Below are positions 57,575 to 58,935 of a DNA stretch of 58,935 bases, in pieces. The notes beneath the pieces are model-generated. The model had not been told where the DNA came from. It saw only the letters and a list, made by a program, of their open reading frames with translations, and made no database searches. Origin of the DNA: Chloroflexota bacterium (GTDB lineage: Bacteria; Chloroflexota; Dehalococcoidia; SM23-28-2; RBG-16-64-32); NCBI GenBank assembly GCA_022561635.1, contig JADFQV010000005.1, forward strand, positions 1 through 58,935, read 5' to 3'. Numbering within the stretch: the stretch's first letter is position 1; every line of letters begins with the position of its first letter. The position numbers and the translations under genes were made by a program.

Positions 57575-58555
57575 CTATACCGAATAGCCTTCCTTGATCG
57601 TCGCCCGGCCCGTGATCTCGCGCATGCGCTCGTAGCCGACGACCTTGTCCATCATCTCGGCGTGGCTGGCGACGTCGTAGACGTACTTGTCCAGGTACTT
57701 TGGGATCCAGCCACGCATCGTCGCCCCCACGACCTCGATCACGTGGCCCATGTCGCTGGCGTAGCGGCCCTGCATCTCGCCCGGGTAGGCCCCGAACGGC
57801 GTGTGCACCACCGCGTCGACCGCGTAGTACGGGATCGACGTCCGCGCCGGGTCGCGCTTGATCTCCTCCGTGTCCACGATCTCCTCGGTCGAGATGATGA
57901 CCTTCTTCGAGGCGTAGGCCGACTCGACGTGTGAGATGCCGGTGCCGAAGATGCGCGCGTTGCCGTAGATGTCGGCCTGGTGGGCGTGGATCAGCGCCAC
58001 GTCGGGGTTGAGCGCCGGCACCAGCGTGATCGGCTGACCCGTGTAGGGGTCCTCGATCAGCTTCGCGCCGGAGTACTGGAAGCCATCGGTGCCGCCGAAC
58101 GAGCGGACGGGAATGAACGGCAGGCCCATCGCGCCGGCCATGATGCGATTCGACATAACTACGTTTGAGTATTCGTACGCTTTCACGCGGCCCTCGCGGA
58201 TCGCCTCTTCGACGACGGGGCCGAAGAGGAAGAAGCCGACGTCCAGCTTCGAGACGCAGCCGGCGCCGACGAGCAGCGCCGCCGCCACCCACGTGAACTT
58301 GGCGCCCAGCCAGAGGTCCTCCTTCTTCTGCCGGATCACCTCGCGGATCAGGGAGGAGGGGCCGCGCTGCAGGTAGTTGCACTCGTAGACGAGGTAGTCT
58401 CCGTTGGCCACAAACTTCTCGACCGCCTCCTTCTCCGACATCAGCTTCGAGACCATCGCCCGCTGCTTGTGGTCGCGCACGTACTCGCGGTAGCCGTCCG
58501 GGTCGACCTTGAGGTACTCGCCCTTGCCCTCGGCGAGGATCTTCAGTTGGGGCAT
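57575..58555 (-). CDS. CoA-transferase family I subunit A (GctA/IpdA-like)
   Basis: This 326-residue alpha subunit starts KILAEGKGEYLKVDPDGYREYV and has SEKEAVEKFVANGDYL, RGPSSLIREVIRQ, PFIPVRSFGGTDGFQYSG and LIHAHQADIYGNARI, the GctA/IpdA pattern. It would pair with the downstream subunit B in a cytoplasmic complex acting on acyl-CoA esters, perhaps in dicarboxylate, sterol or aromatic ring degradation. The substrate is not deducible here. A PhzF-family gene precedes it by about 30 bases. Confidence 0.88.
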   Translation of the reverse strand: MPQLKILAEGKGEYLKVDPDGYREYVRDHKQRAMVSKLMSEKEAVEKFVANGDYLVYECNYLQRGPSSLIREVIRQKKEDLWLGAKFTWVAAALLVGAGCVSKLDVGFFLFGPVVEEAIREGRVKAYEYSNVVMSNRIMAGAMGLPFIPVRSFGGTDGFQYSGAKLIEDPYTGQPITLVPALNPDVALIHAHQADIYGNARIFGTGISHVESAYASKKVIISTEEIVDTEEIKRDPARTSIPYYAVDAVVHTPFGAYPGEMQGRYASDMGHVIEVVGATMRGWIPKYLDKYVYDVASHAEMMDKVVGYERMREITGRATIKEGYSV

Positions 58556-58586
58556 GTCGTTCCACCTTCCGGAATCGTGGTCGTTC

Positions 58587-58935
58587 TCACAGCCGGATTT
58601 CGCCCTCCACCACCGTTATCGCCTGGCCGCCGATCTCCACCCGGTCGTCGTCGCGGACGCGGACGTGGACGCGGCCGTCGCGCCCCAGCTCCAGGCCCTG
58701 GCTGGCCGTGTACGAGCGGCCGGTGCGGTCCAGCAGGCCGTAGCGCGCCAGGTACGTCGGCAGCGAGGCGTTGGCGCTGCCGGTCACCGGGTCCTCGGGC
58801 ACGCCGAAGAACGGAGCGAAGCAGCGGATACGCACCGCCGGGTCCTCGCCGGTCAGCGCGAAGACAGCCAACCCTGTCAGCCCGAACTCTTCGCTCAGCC
58901 GGGAGAGCGCCGCCATGTCCGGCTTCATTGCGCTG
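58587..58935 (-). CDS. PhzF family isomerase, C-terminal part (5' end outside the window)
   Basis: The frame is open to the window edge. It contains VRIRCFAPFFGVPEDPVTGSANASL, the conserved C-terminal PhzF signature, with the domain-crossing beta-strands after it. PhzF-like proteins are diaminopimelate-epimerase-fold isomerases with mostly unknown substrates. The internal ATG taken by the track is not the start, since homology should continue upstream. It likely heads the operon with the CoA-transferase-like subunits. Confidence 0.88.
   Translation of the reverse strand, partial: SAMKPDMAALSRLSEEFGLTGLAVFALTGEDPAVRIRCFAPFFGVPEDPVTGSANASLPTYLARYGLLDRTGRSYTASQGLELGRDGRVHVRVRDDDRVEIGGQAITVVEGEIRL

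Noticed and set aside
57309-58565. Extension of CoA-transferase subunit B to 712 residues
   Set aside because: The upstream part is Arg/Gly/Asp-rich shadow of subunit A in another frame; homology begins at the ATG at 57308.

Overview
The window is a gene-dense, GC-rich stretch of a bacterial chromosome. Gene content fits Chloroflexota, probably a Dehalococcoidia-like lineage: F420 genes (cofE, npdG, an LLM-family flavin/F420 oxidoreductase), GatCA-type amidotransferase genes, a LemA/HtpX pair, Pro/Thr-rich lipoproteins, dockerin-like repeats, and an arg operon with bifunctional ArgJ. This placement is inferred from gene families only. No rRNA, tRNA, CRISPR array, prophage or transposase gene was seen.

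Layout. 1-7 kb (minus): the 5' part of a TldD/PmbA-family gene, then the gltB-gltD glutamate synthase operon. 7-9.5 kb: groL alone behind a perfect CIRCE operator, with no groES beside it, then an unknown small gene. 9.5-16.9 kb: RidA-like, ROK kinase, LemA, HtpX-like, GNAT, selD (minus), a serine hydrolase, nth, and a small membrane protein. 16.9-24.2 kb: an arginine operon argC-argJ-(unknown membrane gene)-argB-argD-argG-MOSC. It is preceded by a consensus promoter, a 24-codon leader ORF with five Arg codons and a strong intrinsic terminator, which together look like an arginine attenuator. 24.2-37 kb: a deacetylase lipoprotein, HAD hydrolase, aldo/keto reductase, argH-rpe, rpmB, fakA-fakB-recG and argS-IMPase. 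37-45.3 kb (minus): a cyclase-domain protein, a DUF4097-like protein, tandem sorbosone-dehydrogenase paralogues, an aminotransferase, a D-threonine-aldolase-like protein and gatA/gatC. 45.3-51 kb: a methyltransferase, a class A PBP with LysM, an internally deleted APC-type permease and a putative zinc protease. 51-56.4 kb: an NMT1/THI5-like ABC importer (minus) with a structured leader, divergent from the LLM oxidoreductase, npdG and cofE. 56.4-58.9 kb (minus): a two-subunit CoA-transferase-like pair with a small membrane protein between the subunits, and a partial PhzF-family gene.

How the genes work together. ArgJ recycles the acetyl group, so argC-J-B-D makes ornithine, and argG and argH complete arginine synthesis. 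Ornithine carbamoyltransferase is not in the window. argS charges tRNA-Arg. GltBD supplies glutamate, the acetyl acceptor for ArgJ and amino donor for ArgD. FakA/FakB handle exogenous fatty acids. CofE and NpdG make and reduce F420, and the adjacent LLM protein could use it.

The most noteworthy signals are the candidate Arg attenuator, the compositionally foreign membrane gene spliced between argJ and argB, the pseudoknot-capable leader upstream of the ABC importer, recurrent leaderless-type gene starts, and the permease lacking its middle. All structure claims come from reading the sequence by eye; no folding or database search was run.
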